This document shows, piece after piece, positions 1-10,000 of a stretch of 64,000 nt of DNA. The stretch spans positions 2,294,001 to 2,358,000 of the forward strand of contig NZ_AP021875.1 of assembly GCF_009688965.1 (NCBI RefSeq), written 5' to 3'. The position numbers and the translations under genes were made by a program. Numbering within the stretch: the first letter of the stretch is position 1; each line of letters starts with the position of its first letter. This stretch comes from Desulfosarcina widdelii. GTDB lineage: Bacteria > Desulfobacterota > Desulfobacteria > Desulfobacterales > Desulfosarcinaceae. The notes below the pieces were generated by a model. That model was not told the origin of the DNA and did not search any database. It worked only from the letters and a program-made list of their open reading frames with translations.

Positions 1-2
1 TT

Positions 3-638
3 CGAACCACGGATCGCCAACGTGCCGGAGATCTTTACCGGGAAGCGATGGCCGCCTTTCAAAGGGGACGGCCCGGCAAAGCGGAACAGGCGTTGCGGGC
101 GGCCCTGAACATGGATCCGGGGCACGTGGGTGCGCGGGACGCATTGCTGCACCTGCTCAGCCGCCTGAATCGCCGGCAGCAGATCAAGGCCCTGTTGGCC
201 CAAGGGGTGCGCCAAGCGCCCGATCATCTGCCCTACCGTGTCCGTTTTGTCCGCATGCTGATCGACGACGGCGAACTGTCCCGGGCACGGACGGAACTGT
301 CGCGCGATCCCCTGCCCCCCGCTGCAGAGTCACCGGAACTGCACGCCTTGTCGGCAACGGTGAATCTGCGCCAGGGTCAATATCAGGATGCGGCAGAAAT
401 CTATCGGACCTTGTTGAAAGTTCAACCGGACAAGGCCGTCTGGTGGATGGGCCTCGGCATCGCACTTGAAAGGAACGACGCCTTTGACCGGGCCCGACAA
501 GCCTATGACCAGGCGCTGCGCCATGACGGATTGTCCGACAACCTGGAAAATTTTATCCGCCGGCGCCTGGCGGCGTCGGGCAGCGGTCAGGCCGGGCAGC
601 CGTTGGCCGGTCGGAATCCTGACGAGGATCGATCATGA
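3..638 (+). CDS. mshN: MshN-like tetratricopeptide-repeat protein, 5' end outside window
   Basis: The reading frame is open from the first bases of the window, so only the C-terminal 211 residues are present; an internal ATG at position 48 is probably not the true start. The visible part is made of helical TPR-type repeats (for example AEQALRAALNMDPGH and DAAEIYRTLLKVQPD). MshN-type proteins are inner-membrane-anchored TPR proteins of the MSHA pilus machine. The gene overlaps the ATPase gene by 4 nt (ATGA at 635-638), which indicates translational coupling, and it sits exactly where mshN lies in the Vibrio order N-E-G. The repeats alone would fit any TPR protein; the name rests on context. 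Confidence 0.8.
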   Translation, partial: RTTDRQRAGDLYREAMAAFQRGRPGKAEQALRAALNMDPGHVGARDALLHLLSRLNRRQQIKALLAQGVRQAPDHLPYRVRFVRMLIDDGELSRARTELSRDPLPPAAESPELHALSATVNLRQGQYQDAAEIYRTLLKVQPDKAVWWMGLGIALERNDAFDRARQAYDQALRHDGLSDNLENFIRRRLAASGSGQAGQPLAGRNPDEDRS

Positions 639-2404
639 CCGTACGCAAAAAAATCCGCATCGGCGAACTGCTGGTGCAGCACCGCATCATCACCGACGAA
701 CAACTGCGCACGGCGTTGGCGGAGCAGAAGCGGTCCGGCAGCAAGCTGGGACATACGCTAGTGGAACTGGGCTATCTCAGCAAAGCCGGATTCCTCCAAT
801 TTCTCGCTCAGCAGTTGCAGGTTCCCTACATTGATCTGAAGCGATATCAGATCGAGGAAGAGGTCGTCCGCCTGCTGCCGGAAATTTATATCCGCCGTTT
901 CAGGGCCCTGGTGCTGGCCGAGAAAAAAGACGGGCTGCTGGTCGGCATGGCCGATCCCACCGACATCTTCGCCTTTGACGAATTGCGCCGTATTTTGCAG
1001 CGCCCCATCCATTCGGCCGTGGTCGGCGAAGACGAACTGCTGGACATCGTCGATCGCATCTACCGGCGCACCGACGAAATCAGCCATATCGCCGGTGAAC
1101 TCAGCGAAGAACTCAGTGAAGGCGGCATCGACATCGAGTCCCTTCTGATCGACAGCGAAACCGAAGACGCACCGGTGGTGCGCTTGATTCGCACGCTGTT
1201 CGAAGATGCCGTCCAAATCGGCGCATCGGACATCCACATCGAACCGGACGAATCGGTATTACGCATCCGTCAGCGCGTTGATGGCCTGCTGCACGAACAA
1301 GTCATGAAAGAAAAACGCATCGGCGGGGCCTTGGTGTCCCGGCTGAAGCTGATGAGCGGCCTGGATATCTCCGAACGGCGGCTGCCACAGGACGGCCGTT
1401 TCAACATCCGCGTTCGGGGGCGCAGCATCGATATCCGGCTGTCCACCATGCCGCTGCAATACGGCGAGTCGGTGGTTATGCGTCTGCTCGACCAGACCGG
1501 CGGGGTGCTCGAACTGGAGCAGATCGGCATGTCAAAAGACATGCTGGGCCGGTTTCGCAACCTGATTCACAGGCCCCACGGTCTTGTGCTGGTTACCGGC
1601 CCCACCGGCAGCGGGAAGACCACCACCCTCTACGGAGCCCTGAACGAACTCAACGACCCCGCCAAGAAAATTATCACCGTCGAGGACCCGGTGGAGTACC
1701 GCCTGCCGCGTATCAACCAGGTACAGGTAAAAAGCCGTATCGATCTGTCCTTCGCCCGGGTGCTGCGGTCCGCCCTGCGGCAAGACCCCGATATCGTCAT
1801 GATCGGCGAGATGCGCGACCAGGAGACCGCCGAGATCGGCCTGCGCGCGGCCATGACCGGCCATCTGGTGCTTTCCACCCTGCACACCAACGATGCCGTG
1901 AGCACCGCCCTGCGGCTGATCGACATGGGCGCCGAAGGGTTCGTGGTGGGCAGTTCTCTTTTAGGCATCCTGGCCCAGCGTCTGGTGCGCCGCATCTGCG
2001 AGCGCTGCGAGGAAAAGGACCCGCTCAATCTTCGGCAGCGCAACTGGGTGGAAGCCATGGTGGGCCCCAAGGCACGGCAAATACCCTTCAAACGCGGCGC
2101 CGGCTGCCCCCGCTGCCACAATACGGGCTACTACGGCCGGATCGGGGTTTTTGAACTGTTGCGCATCGACACGCCCCTGGCCGATGCGCTGCGGCATGGC
2201 GACAGCGCGGAATTTGTTCGCACCGCCCGCAGTCAGAAGGGATTCAAGCCCCTTTCCATGGCGGCATTCGAATACGCCTTCCAGGGAATCACCAGCATGG
2301 AGGAAGTAATGCGCCTTTCGGGGCAGATCGATGAATCCGCCAGTGTAACGGATATGACAGCCGCAGTGGAAACCGCCGAGGAGAAAGTCCATGCCGCGGT
2401 TTAA
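635..2404 (+). CDS. mshE: MSHA/type II secretion assembly ATPase MshE (GspE/PulE family)
   Basis: This is a cytoplasmic hexameric ATPase that powers pilus assembly, 589 residues long. The N-terminus carries two successive MshEN-type motifs (RIGELLVQ...ALAEQ and KLGHTLVELG...LAQQ, about residues 7-65), the signature of a cyclic-di-GMP-binding domain. Walker A GPTGSGKTTT is near residue 322, the Walker B region DIVMIGEMRD near 386, and a tetracysteine zinc site is formed by CERC near 454 and CPRC near 490. Length and domain order match GspE/MshE. It overlaps mshN upstream and mshG downstream. The sequence therefore suggests assembly is controlled by c-di-GMP; that is inference from the motif. 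Confidence 0.95.
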   Translation: MTVRKKIRIGELLVQHRIITDEQLRTALAEQKRSGSKLGHTLVELGYLSKAGFLQFLAQQLQVPYIDLKRYQIEEEVVRLLPEIYIRRFRALVLAEKKDGLLVGMADPTDIFAFDELRRILQRPIHSAVVGEDELLDIVDRIYRRTDEISHIAGELSEELSEGGIDIESLLIDSETEDAPVVRLIRTLFEDAVQIGASDIHIEPDESVLRIRQRVDGLLHEQVMKEKRIGGALVSRLKLMSGLDISERRLPQDGRFNIRVRGRSIDIRLSTMPLQYGESVVMRLLDQTGGVLELEQIGMSKDMLGRFRNLIHRPHGLVLVTGPTGSGKTTTLYGALNELNDPAKKIITVEDPVEYRLPRINQVQVKSRIDLSFARVLRSALRQDPDIVMIGEMRDQETAEIGLRAAMTGHLVLSTLHTNDAVSTALRLIDMGAEGFVVGSSLLGILAQRLVRRICERCEEKDPLNLRQRNWVEAMVGPKARQIPFKRGAGCPRCHNTGYYGRIGVFELLRIDTPLADALRHGDSAEFVRTARSQKGFKPLSMAAFEYAFQGITSMEEVMRLSGQIDESASVTDMTAAVETAEEKVHAAV

Positions 2405-3617
2405 GTACCATGCGCGCAGCGCCGCCGGAGCACTGGTGGAGGGCGCCATGGAAGCGGCCAGCGCCAGCGTGGTGGCCAACCAACTCACGGCGGGCGGCTC
2501 GGTCCCGTTGCGGATTGCCGAAGAGGCAGCCGCATCCACCAGCGCTGCGACCCGAAAATGGCAATTGGGCGGCCAGCGCGTCAATGCGGACGACCTGATC
2601 CTGTTCTGTCGCCAGATGTACAGCCTGGCCAAGGCCGGCGTGCCGCTGCTGCGCGCCTTGCGCGGCCTGGAGGATTCTGCCGGCAAACTGGTCATGGTGG
2701 ATACGCTCTCGGCGATTCAGGAGGATCTGGAATCCGGCCGGGACCTGACCGGCGCATTGGGACGCCACCCCGATGTCTTTCCACCCCTGGTGGTCAACAT
2801 GATCCGGGTCGGCGAAAGCAGCGGAAAGCTCGATCGGTCCTTCGACGAAGTCGCCAACTACCTGACACGGGAAAAACAGACCGCCGACCAGATCAAGTCC
2901 GCCCTGCGCTACCCCAGCTTCGTTCTCGTGGCGATTGCGGTGGCAGTCACCATCATCACGCTTTTTGTCATCCCGGCCTTCGAGAAACTGTTCAGTGCCC
3001 AGGGCGCCCAACTGCCCCTGCCGACCCGGATTATCCTCGGCATCTCCAATTTCGCCGTTTCGTGGTGGTGGGCGATTCTGATCGGCCTGGCGGCGGTCTT
3101 TTTCGCCTGGCGGGCCTGGGTTGCCACCGAATCGGGTCGATTGATCTGGGATCGCTTCAAGCTGCACATCCCGGTCGTCGGCGGCATCATCCATCGGGCC
3201 ACCCTGGTGAGATTCGCCCGCGGCTTCGCCATGGCCTTCGGCGCCGGCGTGCCACTGATCCAGGCCCTGGGCCTGACTGCCCGGGCGGTGGGCAATCAGT
3301 TCGTAGCCAAGCGCCTGGACAAGCTGCGGCGCGGCGTGGAGCGCGGGGACACCCTGACCCGCAGCGCCGCCGCCAGTGAAATGTTCACCCCGTTGGTGCT
3401 TCAGATGCTGTCCGTCGGTGAGGAAACCGGATCGGTGGACAGCATGCTGCTGGAAGTCGGCGATTTCTATGCGCGGGAAATCGATTACGATATCAGCCGC
3501 CTGTCAAGCGCCATCGAACCGATCCTGATCGTTGTTATCGGGGCCATGGTGCTCGTGCTGGCTCTCGGCGTGTTTCTTCCCATGTGGAACATGGCGACCG
3601 TCATGCGCGGGGGGTGA
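2391..3617 (+). CDS. mshG: MSHA biogenesis inner-membrane platform protein MshG (GspF/PilC family)
   Basis: A 408-residue polytopic protein with the two repeated GspF domains (about residues 65-190 and 270-395) and three strongly hydrophobic segments, including VLVAIAVAVTIITLFVIP and the C-terminal IEPILIVVIGAMVLVLALG. The paired motifs GVPLLRAL and GVPLIQAL mark the start of each repeat. GspF/PilC proteins form the membrane platform on which the ATPase acts. The start ATG overlaps the end of mshE by 14 nt. Confident by family features and operon position. Confidence 0.95.
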   Translation: MPRFKYHARSAAGALVEGAMEAASASVVANQLTAGGSVPLRIAEEAAASTSAATRKWQLGGQRVNADDLILFCRQMYSLAKAGVPLLRALRGLEDSAGKLVMVDTLSAIQEDLESGRDLTGALGRHPDVFPPLVVNMIRVGESSGKLDRSFDEVANYLTREKQTADQIKSALRYPSFVLVAIAVAVTIITLFVIPAFEKLFSAQGAQLPLPTRIILGISNFAVSWWWAILIGLAAVFFAWRAWVATESGRLIWDRFKLHIPVVGGIIHRATLVRFARGFAMAFGAGVPLIQALGLTARAVGNQFVAKRLDKLRRGVERGDTLTRSAAASEMFTPLVLQMLSVGEETGSVDSMLLEVGDFYAREIDYDISRLSSAIEPILIVVIGAMVLVLALGVFLPMWNMATVMRGG

Positions 3618-3625
3618 GAAATGCC

Positions 3626-4129
3626 GTGAAACCGAAAACGGAGGTGCATCGCCGGCGCTGGCTGCTGAGGCTTTTGGAATGGGGGGTGCTGGTCTGCGTC
3701 ATCGCCCTGTTGGCTGGGATGTTCTTAAACCGCATGGGACGGGCCCAGGCGGAAATCGAACGCCGGAATTTTCTGTCCACGGTCAGGGCCATGCGGGCGG
3801 CGGTCCTGCTGCAGTCGGTGGTCCGGCCCAAAGACGCAGCTCCCGGCGGCAATCCGGCCGCGGTCTACCGCGAGCAGTTCGGCTTGCTGCCAACCGGCTA
3901 TGTGGGTCAACTGGACCGGCCGGACCCGGCATCAGTGACCGGCGGCGGCTGGTATTTCGATACCGGCAAGAGGCAATTGGTTTACCGGGTGCGTTGCGAG
4001 CGCTATTTCCGGTCCAGCTTGAAAGGGCCGCCGCGGATGCGGCTGGAGATGGTCGCTAAAGAGGATTTCCACCATTTGACTGTGAAGATGCTCAACGATG
4101 GAAAATGGCTGGTCGGAGAGAAAAAGTAG
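3626..4129 (+). CDS. MshF-like single-pass membrane protein
   Basis: A 167-residue protein with a basic N-terminus and one transmembrane segment (LLEWGVLVCVIALLAGMFL) followed by a periplasmic domain of about 130 residues. The GTG at 3626 is chosen because it follows GGGTGAG at a plausible distance; an in-frame ATG at 3584 inside mshG has no visible ribosome site. Position between mshG and the major pilin gene corresponds to mshF in the Vibrio MSHA locus. Sequence similarity to MshF could not be tested, so the name is positional. It resembles pseudopilin-like proteins without a canonical prepilin cleavage motif. Confidence 0.7.
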   Translation: MKPKTEVHRRRWLLRLLEWGVLVCVIALLAGMFLNRMGRAQAEIERRNFLSTVRAMRAAVLLQSVVRPKDAAPGGNPAAVYREQFGLLPTGYVGQLDRPDPASVTGGGWYFDTGKRQLVYRVRCERYFRSSLKGPPRMRLEMVAKEDFHHLTVKMLNDGKWLVGEKK

Positions 4130-4151
4130 CGGACCGAAGAAACGGTTTAAT

Positions 4152-4177
4152 CTGAATCGAGCCGTTGTTCGATTCAG
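4152..4177 (+). promoter_or_regulatory. Perfect 9-bp inverted repeat ahead of the pilin gene
   Basis: CTGAATCGA (4152-4160) and TCGATTCAG (4169-4177) form a perfect 9-bp stem with an 8-nt loop in the 107-nt gap before the pilin start. There is no U-run after it, so it is not a standard terminator. It may protect the 5' end of a processed pilin mRNA or lower transcription read-through, allowing the major pilin to be expressed differently from the assembly genes. Function is inferred. Confidence 0.45.
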
Positions 4178-4236
4178 TCGACTCTTGGGTGGATATACAA
4201 AACATGGAAAATGAATCGCAATGCAAGGAGAAGAAA

Positions 4237-4641
4237 ATGAGTAATCAAAAAGGTTTTACCATGATCGAACTGGTTGTCGTCATCGTGATTCTCGGCATTC
4301 TGGCGGCGGTGGCGCTGCCGAAATTTGTGGACATGCGAACCGAGGCGGCTGAGGCCCAGGCCAACGGCGTTTATGGCGCCGCCCAGGCGGCTACGGCCTT
4401 GAATTTTTCGGCCGGACTGGTCGGCAAAGCGGTTGCGGAACGACCGGCCTACGACTCGTCCACTTGTGCAACCGGAGAAATCGATGACGGGACTTGCCTG
4501 TTAAACGCGCTGGAGGAAACGCCCGACGGCTGGACGGCGTCGGGCAGCACCATTTCAACGACCATTGGCTCGACCACATACACCATTACGGTAACAGCCG
4601 AAACAAGCACTGCCAAAGCAGCGCTGACCAAAAGCTGGTAA
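4237..4641 (+). CDS. mshA: Major type IVa pilin, MshA-like
   Basis: A 134-residue prepilin. ATG 4237 is preceded by AAGGAG at good spacing; an upstream in-frame ATG at 4165 would add 24 residues inside the hairpin region and is unlikely. The leader is short (MSNQKG) and is followed by the cleavage and N-methylation site FTMIELVVVIVILGILAAVA with Glu5, the hallmark of class III signal peptides cut by a PilD/MshP-type prepilin peptidase. A Cys pair (STCATGEIDDGTC) suggests a disulfide loop, as in pilin D-regions. It has the strongest ribosome site of the operon, fitting the major subunit. Confidence 0.92.
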   Translation: MSNQKGFTMIELVVVIVILGILAAVALPKFVDMRTEAAEAQANGVYGAAQAATALNFSAGLVGKAVAERPAYDSSTCATGEIDDGTCLLNALEETPDGWTASGSTISTTIGSTTYTITVTAETSTAKAALTKSW

Positions 4642-4648
4642 GGATCCG

Positions 4649-5167
4649 ATGATTTTGGTGCAGAAGGCCGATCCCTGGTGTTCGGATTGTCACTTGAACA
4701 CCGGGGGCGCTTTTGGTGTTAAGCCTCATGGTTTCACCCTGGTCGAATTAATCGTCATCCTCGTAATCGCCGGTATCCTGGCCGTAGTGGCGATACCGCA
4801 AATGTTCGACGCCACGGCCTTTAAAAGCCGGGGTTTCTATGACGAGGCGGCCGGTGCGGCCCGCTACGGGCAGAAGCTGGCCGTGGCCAGCGGGTGTTCG
4901 GTGCAATTGCGCTTCTCCGGCAGCGGATTCGCCCTGTATCAGCGGCAAAGCTGCGGCAGCGGGGCCTTCAGCAGATCCGTTCCCAGACCCGAGGACAGCG
5001 GCAGTGCGTTCGCCGCCAGCGCGCCGTCCGGCGTGACCCTCTCCGCCACGGCATCGACCGTCATTTTCGACAGCCTGGGACGGGCGATGCCGGGTGGCGT
5101 CACGGTTTCCGTGAACGGGCGCAGCTTCCGGATCGACGGGGAAAGCGGCTACGTGGAGGACCTATGA
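4649..5167 (+). CDS. mshC: MshC-like minor pilin (GspH/FimT type)
   Basis: A 172-residue prepilin-like protein with the N-methylation motif at HG^FTLVELIVILVIAGILAV after an unusually long leader of about 28 residues that itself contains two cysteines. AAGGA precedes ATG 4649. The periplasmic part is short and beta-rich with a Cys pair, like GspH/FimT minor pilins. It lies directly after the major pilin gene and its end overlaps the next start by 4 nt (ATGA). The order A-C-D supports MshC. Confidence 0.82.
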   Translation: MILVQKADPWCSDCHLNTGGAFGVKPHGFTLVELIVILVIAGILAVVAIPQMFDATAFKSRGFYDEAAGAARYGQKLAVASGCSVQLRFSGSGFALYQRQSCGSGAFSRSVPRPEDSGSAFAASAPSGVTLSATASTVIFDSLGRAMPGGVTVSVNGRSFRIDGESGYVEDL

Positions 5168-5616
5168 AACGGGTCATCCGTCCAAAAAACGATCGGGGCT
5201 TCACCCTGGTGGAGCTGATTATCTCCATGGTGGTGGTGTCCATCGCCCTGGGCGGCGTGCTGATGGTGATGAACTACACCATCTGGCACAGCGCCGATCC
5301 CATGCTTCAGCACCAGGCAGTGGCCATTGCCGAATCCTACCTGGAGGAGGTGCTGCTGCACGCCTACAGTGATCCGGACGGCGGCGGCGAGTCGCTGCGC
5401 AGCCTGTTCGACGACGTGGACGACTATGACGGTCTGTCCGATACGGGCGCCAGGGACCAGAACGGAAGCGCCATCTCCGGTCTCGAGGATTATACGGTCA
5501 CCGTCGATGTCGCCGGCGGCGTGCTGAGCGGCGTCGCCTGCAAGAAAGTGACGGTACGGGTCAGCCACCCGGCCAACGTGGATTTGACGTTGAGCGGCTA
5601 TCGAACCAATTACTGA
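5164..5616 (+). CDS. mshD: MshD-like minor pilin
   Basis: A 150-residue prepilin-like protein. ATG 5164 follows a GGAGG site; the frame is open far upstream, but this is the only start that leaves a normal leader before the N-methylation motif RG^FTLVELIISMVVVSIALGG. Downstream of the helix, AVAIAESYLEEVL is a feature common in PilV/MshD-like minor pilins. Overlap with mshC implies coupled translation. Minor pilins of this kind sit at the pilus tip and prime assembly. Confidence 0.82.
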   Translation: MKRVIRPKNDRGFTLVELIISMVVVSIALGGVLMVMNYTIWHSADPMLQHQAVAIAESYLEEVLLHAYSDPDGGGESLRSLFDDVDDYDGLSDTGARDQNGSAISGLEDYTVTVDVAGGVLSGVACKKVTVRVSHPANVDLTLSGYRTNY

Positions 5617-5658
5617 CGAAACCGTAAAATTGATGGTCCCGAAAATAGTACCAGACCC

Positions 5659-5751
5659 GTCATGCCGGACTTGATCCGGCATCCAGAAGAAATTGATACA
5701 ACTGGATAGCGCTAAAGCTTCACTACGTGCGCCGGCCTGCGCCGGAATGAC
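5659..5751. repeat. Palindromic intergenic repeat (GTCATnCCGG type)
   Basis: The outer edges GTCATGCCGG (from 5659) and CCGGAATGAC (to 5751) are complementary, and an inner pair TGCCGGA/TCCGGCA forms a second short hairpin. Repeats with GTCATTCCGG edges are widespread in intergenic DNA of many proteobacteria. Here the element occupies most of the only long gap inside the msh operon, between mshD and mshO, and could form an mRNA hairpin that changes the expression ratio of flanking genes. Confidence 0.6.
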
Positions 5752-5813
5752 GAAAAAATGAAAAGTCCGACTTTTTGCGATTTCACCAAAAACGAACCGC
5801 ACAAATCGAAACA

Positions 5814-6617
5814 ATGAAGCAACGGTTCCCCCCAACATGCGGCCAACGCGGCTTCACCCTGATCGAAATGATCGTGGTGATCGTGATTATCGGCATTCTG
5901 GCCGCCATGGGAGGGCTGTTCATTTCCCGGCCCATCGAAGGCTATGTCGACCTGGCGCGGCGAACCGCCCTGGTGGATGCCGCCGAAAACGCCCTGCGCC
6001 GCATGCAGCGCGACATCCGACAAGCGCTGCCCAACAGCGTCCGCATCGATTCGGGCGGACAGTGGCTCGAAATGCTGCACACGACCGACGGCGGCCGCTA
6101 CCGGGCCCGGGGACCGGGCAATATCCTGGATTTCACCCAGGCGGACACGAACGGTTTCGATGTACTCGGTGCGCTGTCTGCTGCGCCCGACGTCGGCACT
6201 GCCCTTGCCATCTATAATCTGACCGCCACCGGCAGCGTCTGCAATGCCTACCTGGGCGACAACCGGCGCGCGGTCTCGGGCGGCACCCTCACTTCCATCC
6301 AATTTTCCCCTGCGTCCCCCTTTCCATTTTCGTCCCCCTATCAGCGGTTTTATCTGGTGGACGGCCCCATCAGCTACAGGTATAACGCAGCCGCCGGAAC
6401 CCTGGAACGCTATTCAGGCTACGCCATTTCAACTTCCCAAAGCGCCCTGCCCGGCGTGTCGCCCAGCACGATGGCCGACCATGTCAGTTCGTGCACCTTT
6501 ACCTACGATCCCGGCACGCCTCAACGCTCCGGCCTGGTATCCCTTCGGTTGACGCTGACCGACGACGGCGAGAATATTACCCTGTTGCACCAGATCCATG
6601 TGGAGAACGCGCCATGA
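5814..6617 (+). CDS. mshO: MshO-like minor pilin
   Basis: A 267-residue prepilin-like protein with the motif RG^FTLIEMIVVIVIIGILAAM after a 12-residue leader. ATG 5814 gives a normal leader; the frame also opens at 5775 in the repeat-derived gap. After the helix, ENALRRMQRDIRQALPNSVRI is typical of PilW/MshO-type minor pilins, and a longer beta-rich domain follows. It overlaps mshP by 4 nt. Order D-O-P-Q matches the MSHA locus. Confidence 0.85.
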   Translation: MKQRFPPTCGQRGFTLIEMIVVIVIIGILAAMGGLFISRPIEGYVDLARRTALVDAAENALRRMQRDIRQALPNSVRIDSGGQWLEMLHTTDGGRYRARGPGNILDFTQADTNGFDVLGALSAAPDVGTALAIYNLTATGSVCNAYLGDNRRAVSGGTLTSIQFSPASPFPFSSPYQRFYLVDGPISYRYNAAAGTLERYSGYAISTSQSALPGVSPSTMADHVSSCTFTYDPGTPQRSGLVSLRLTLTDDGENITLLHQIHVENAP

Positions 6618-7015
6618 ATCCCCTCGAGTCCCGAAACGGGTTTTCCATCGTCACCGCGATCTTCATCCTGCTGGTGCTGGCGGTGCTGGGAGTATTCATG
6701 GTCACGCTGAGCGGTGTGCAAAGCCGCACCTCGTTGTGGGCCCTGCAAGGCGCCAGGGCCTATCATGCCGCTCGCTCCGGACTGGAATGGGGCGGTTCTC
6801 AAGCTGTGGTCAACAACGCCTGCAATGCCTTGTCGACTTTGACGGTCAACGGCTTCACCGTGACCCTGGGATGCCAGGCCGAAGGGCCCTTCACCGAGGG
6901 GGGCCAGTCCTATTTCGTTTATCGCCTCTCTTCACTGGCCGAATGGGGTTCCTACGGCAACAACATGTACGTTTCGCGACAACTTTCCTCAAGGGTAACG
7001 GGGGCGGCGCCATGA
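6614..7015 (+). CDS. mshP: MshP-like PilX-type pilus component
   Basis: A 133-residue single-pass protein with NGFSIVTAIFILLVLAVLGV near the N-terminus: a hydrophobic helix like the prepilins but lacking Glu5, as is usual for PilX/MshP-type proteins. ARAYHAARSGLEWG is the characteristic stretch of this family just after the helix. Overlaps both neighbours by 4 nt. A structural or assembly-priming role in the pilus is inferred from family and location. Confidence 0.85.
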   Translation: MNPLESRNGFSIVTAIFILLVLAVLGVFMVTLSGVQSRTSLWALQGARAYHAARSGLEWGGSQAVVNNACNALSTLTVNGFTVTLGCQAEGPFTEGGQSYFVYRLSSLAEWGSYGNNMYVSRQLSSRVTGAAP

Positions 7016-10000
7016 AACGGATCAGCGTTAGCAACGCTCCCGGCCTGTGGATTCTGGTCGCACTATTTATCGGCGCGGTGGCACGGCCTTGTCCGGCGGC
7101 GACGGAAACAGTTCTGGATACGTTCAGTACCGTCAGCTACAGCAACCAGGACGGCACGGCCAGCTGGAGTACGGACTGGTTGGAGGAAAATGACGACAAC
7201 GCCCCGGGATCTGGATGGATCTCCATCCATTCAGGGTCCGACAGCCTTCGCATCAGGGGAGCGAACCACTCCAGTTCGGTCGCAATCCGCCGGGGAGTCG
7301 ATTTGTCCCGAGCTACATCGGCGGTGTTCAGCTTCGATTACGATCGGACCCCATTTAATTCCTGGTGGGACAGCCTCACCGTAGAAATTTCCGACAATGG
7401 CGGCAGCACCTGGGATACAGTGGTGACGATCGGCTGGCTCGGCAGTACATCGGGATCATGGAACGACGATATTTCCGCTTATCGGTCGGCCGAGACCTGG
7501 ATCCGATTTGTGGCTTCCGGATCGCTTTCACCCAACGAGCGGGTCTATATCGACAATGTCCGCATTGCCTACGAGGTACCGGACGCAGCGCAACTGGTCG
7601 CCCACTACGCCCTCGAAGGCGACGCGACCGACAGCAGCGGTAACGGCCACAACGGCAGCAGCCAGGGCACGGTCGCCTATCAGCGCGCCAAGATCTGCGA
7701 TGGTGTCCAACTCGACGGCAACGGTTACCTGACGGTGCCCGACAACAGCGATTTCGACCTGCCCGATGCCTTGACGATGATGGCCTGGATCCATCCCGAC
7801 ACGCTGAGCGTAGCCGATCACACCGAGGGGCTTTACTGCTTCCTGTCCAAAGACACCAATTCCGAATTTCACGTCCAGAGCGACGGCGCCTTGTACTGGT
7901 GGTGGCAGGACGACAACCTGACCACCCCATCCGGCGTGATTGACGTCGATGTCTGGACCCATGTTGCGTTCGTTTATTCCCGCTCCGAAGGCAGTGCCCG
8001 CGTTTTTGTAAACGGCGTCCAAATTGCAAACCAGGCCTACAATTCTGCATTTCCGGTCAACAACGATTCTCTCTATATTGGAACCGACATCACCACCGGC
8101 GGCGGGGAAGTATCGGCACGCCGTTTTTACGGCAGCATCGACGAAGTGCGGATTTATGACGGGGCGCTGACCGAAGCACAGGTGGTCGAACAGATGAACG
8201 AAACCGACCCTTGTGCGCTGCCCACCCCCCTGGCCGAGTGGCGTTTCGACGAATGCGCCTACGAGGGATCGGCCCCGCTGGCCGAGGACACCCAGGGCAG
8301 CTACGATCTCGTGGCCCAGGGAGTAGTCGAGAGCGAACCGGCAGGCGTGGTCGGCAGGGCCGCCATGGCGGATCGTTCAACCGATTATTTCCTGGCCGGC
8401 ACGGACGTTCCCATGACCGGCGACTGGACGGTCAGCACCTGGTTCCGCATGCCTTTCACCCACACGGAGGGGTCGCGCTATCACGTGCTGGGGGCCATGG
8501 CCGGGGGTGGCAACGACCTGATGTGGGTCGACCGGAACGCCAGTTACCGTTGGGGCGGTTGGGCCAATTCCGTCTCGGCAACGGGCAGCTTCCGCTTCTC
8601 GACGCTGGGTGACGGCTGGCACCACATGGTGCTAATCGCCGCAAGCGGGCGTACCGATCTTCACATCGACGGGGTCTTTACGGACAGCATTTCCCTGCAG
8701 CCGTCCGGCGACCTGCATTATGTGGGCAACTCCTATGAACAAGCCGGTGGGGAAGAAGGCTTCCGCGCCGATCTGGACGAATTTCTTGTGTTCAGCGGCG
8801 CGCTCAGCGCTGACCAGATCCAGAGCCTCTACCAGTTACAGTCGGCGGGTCTCAACCTGGACGGAACGACACGGGAAGAGATTCTCTGCGCCGCGGCCAT
8901 CGATCACTACGAGATCGTTCACGACAGCGCGGCCCTGACCTGCGTGCCCGAAACGGTCACCGTGCGCGCCTGCATCGATGCCGACTGCACCGAACTGTAC
9001 GCCGACGATATCACAATCGACCTGTCGCCGGCCGGCTGGATCGGCGGCGACAGCCAGACCCTGAGCGGGGGCAGCGGGACCTTCCGGCTGCGCCACACCA
9101 CTCCGGAAACGGTGACTCTGTCGGTGAGCAGCCAGAACCCGTCTGCGGACAACGCGAGCCAATGCGTGGACGGCTCGGGCGGCTCCTCCTGCAGCCTGAT
9201 GTTTTACGAGGCGGGTTTCATCTTCGACGTGCCGGACATGACTTCTTGCAGTTCGGCCGAGAATATCCGCATTGCCGCGGTGCGGGCCGATGCGACGGGC
9301 GAGCAGTGCGTCGGCGACGACAGCTTCGCAGACACCACCCGCATCGTCTATTTCTGGTCCGGCTACCAGGAGCCGGCAACAGGTACGCATACCGTTTCCG
9401 TCAATGGCGGCGCCGTGGCCGGCGCAAGCCCGGGCACCGCTGTTTCGATCTCCTTCGACGCCCAGGCCGAGAGCCTGCTATCCGTAAGCTATGACGATGC
9501 CGGTCGGGTGGAGTTGTCGGCGCGCTTCGACGGCACCGGCGACGAGACCGGCCTGACCATGGTTGGCAGCGACAGCTTCGTTGCGGTGCCCGATCACCTG
9601 GAGGTCACCGCCACCACGGACGGCACGACCGCACTGGACAATACCACGTCCGAAGGCGATCCCCACTGGCCGGCGGGAGAGGATTTCGTCGTTGCCGTGA
9701 GCGGGGTGTGCGCCGACGGCAGCGTGACGCCCAATTTCGCCGCGACGACGAACTTCAGCGTTGCCGCGGCAAACCCCGCCCCCGGCGTGTTCAGCGGCGG
9801 CCCGCTGGCGGAATCCGATTACGGCGGCGGCACGGTCACCGGCACCGCCGCCTACAGCGAGGTGGGCACCGTAACCCTGAAAGCCGAGGTCAGCGACTAC
9901 CTGGGCACCGGCATCGACATCACCGGCACCGCCGTGGTCGGCCGATTTACACCGTACAGTTTTGCAGCGTCGCCCAACAGCCCCGAATTCGCCCCTGGCT

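Noticed and set aside
2289..3194. Minus-strand frame of 301 codons under mshG
   Set aside because: Antisense shadow of the mshE/mshG junction, with low-complexity Asp/Gly/Gln-rich translation.
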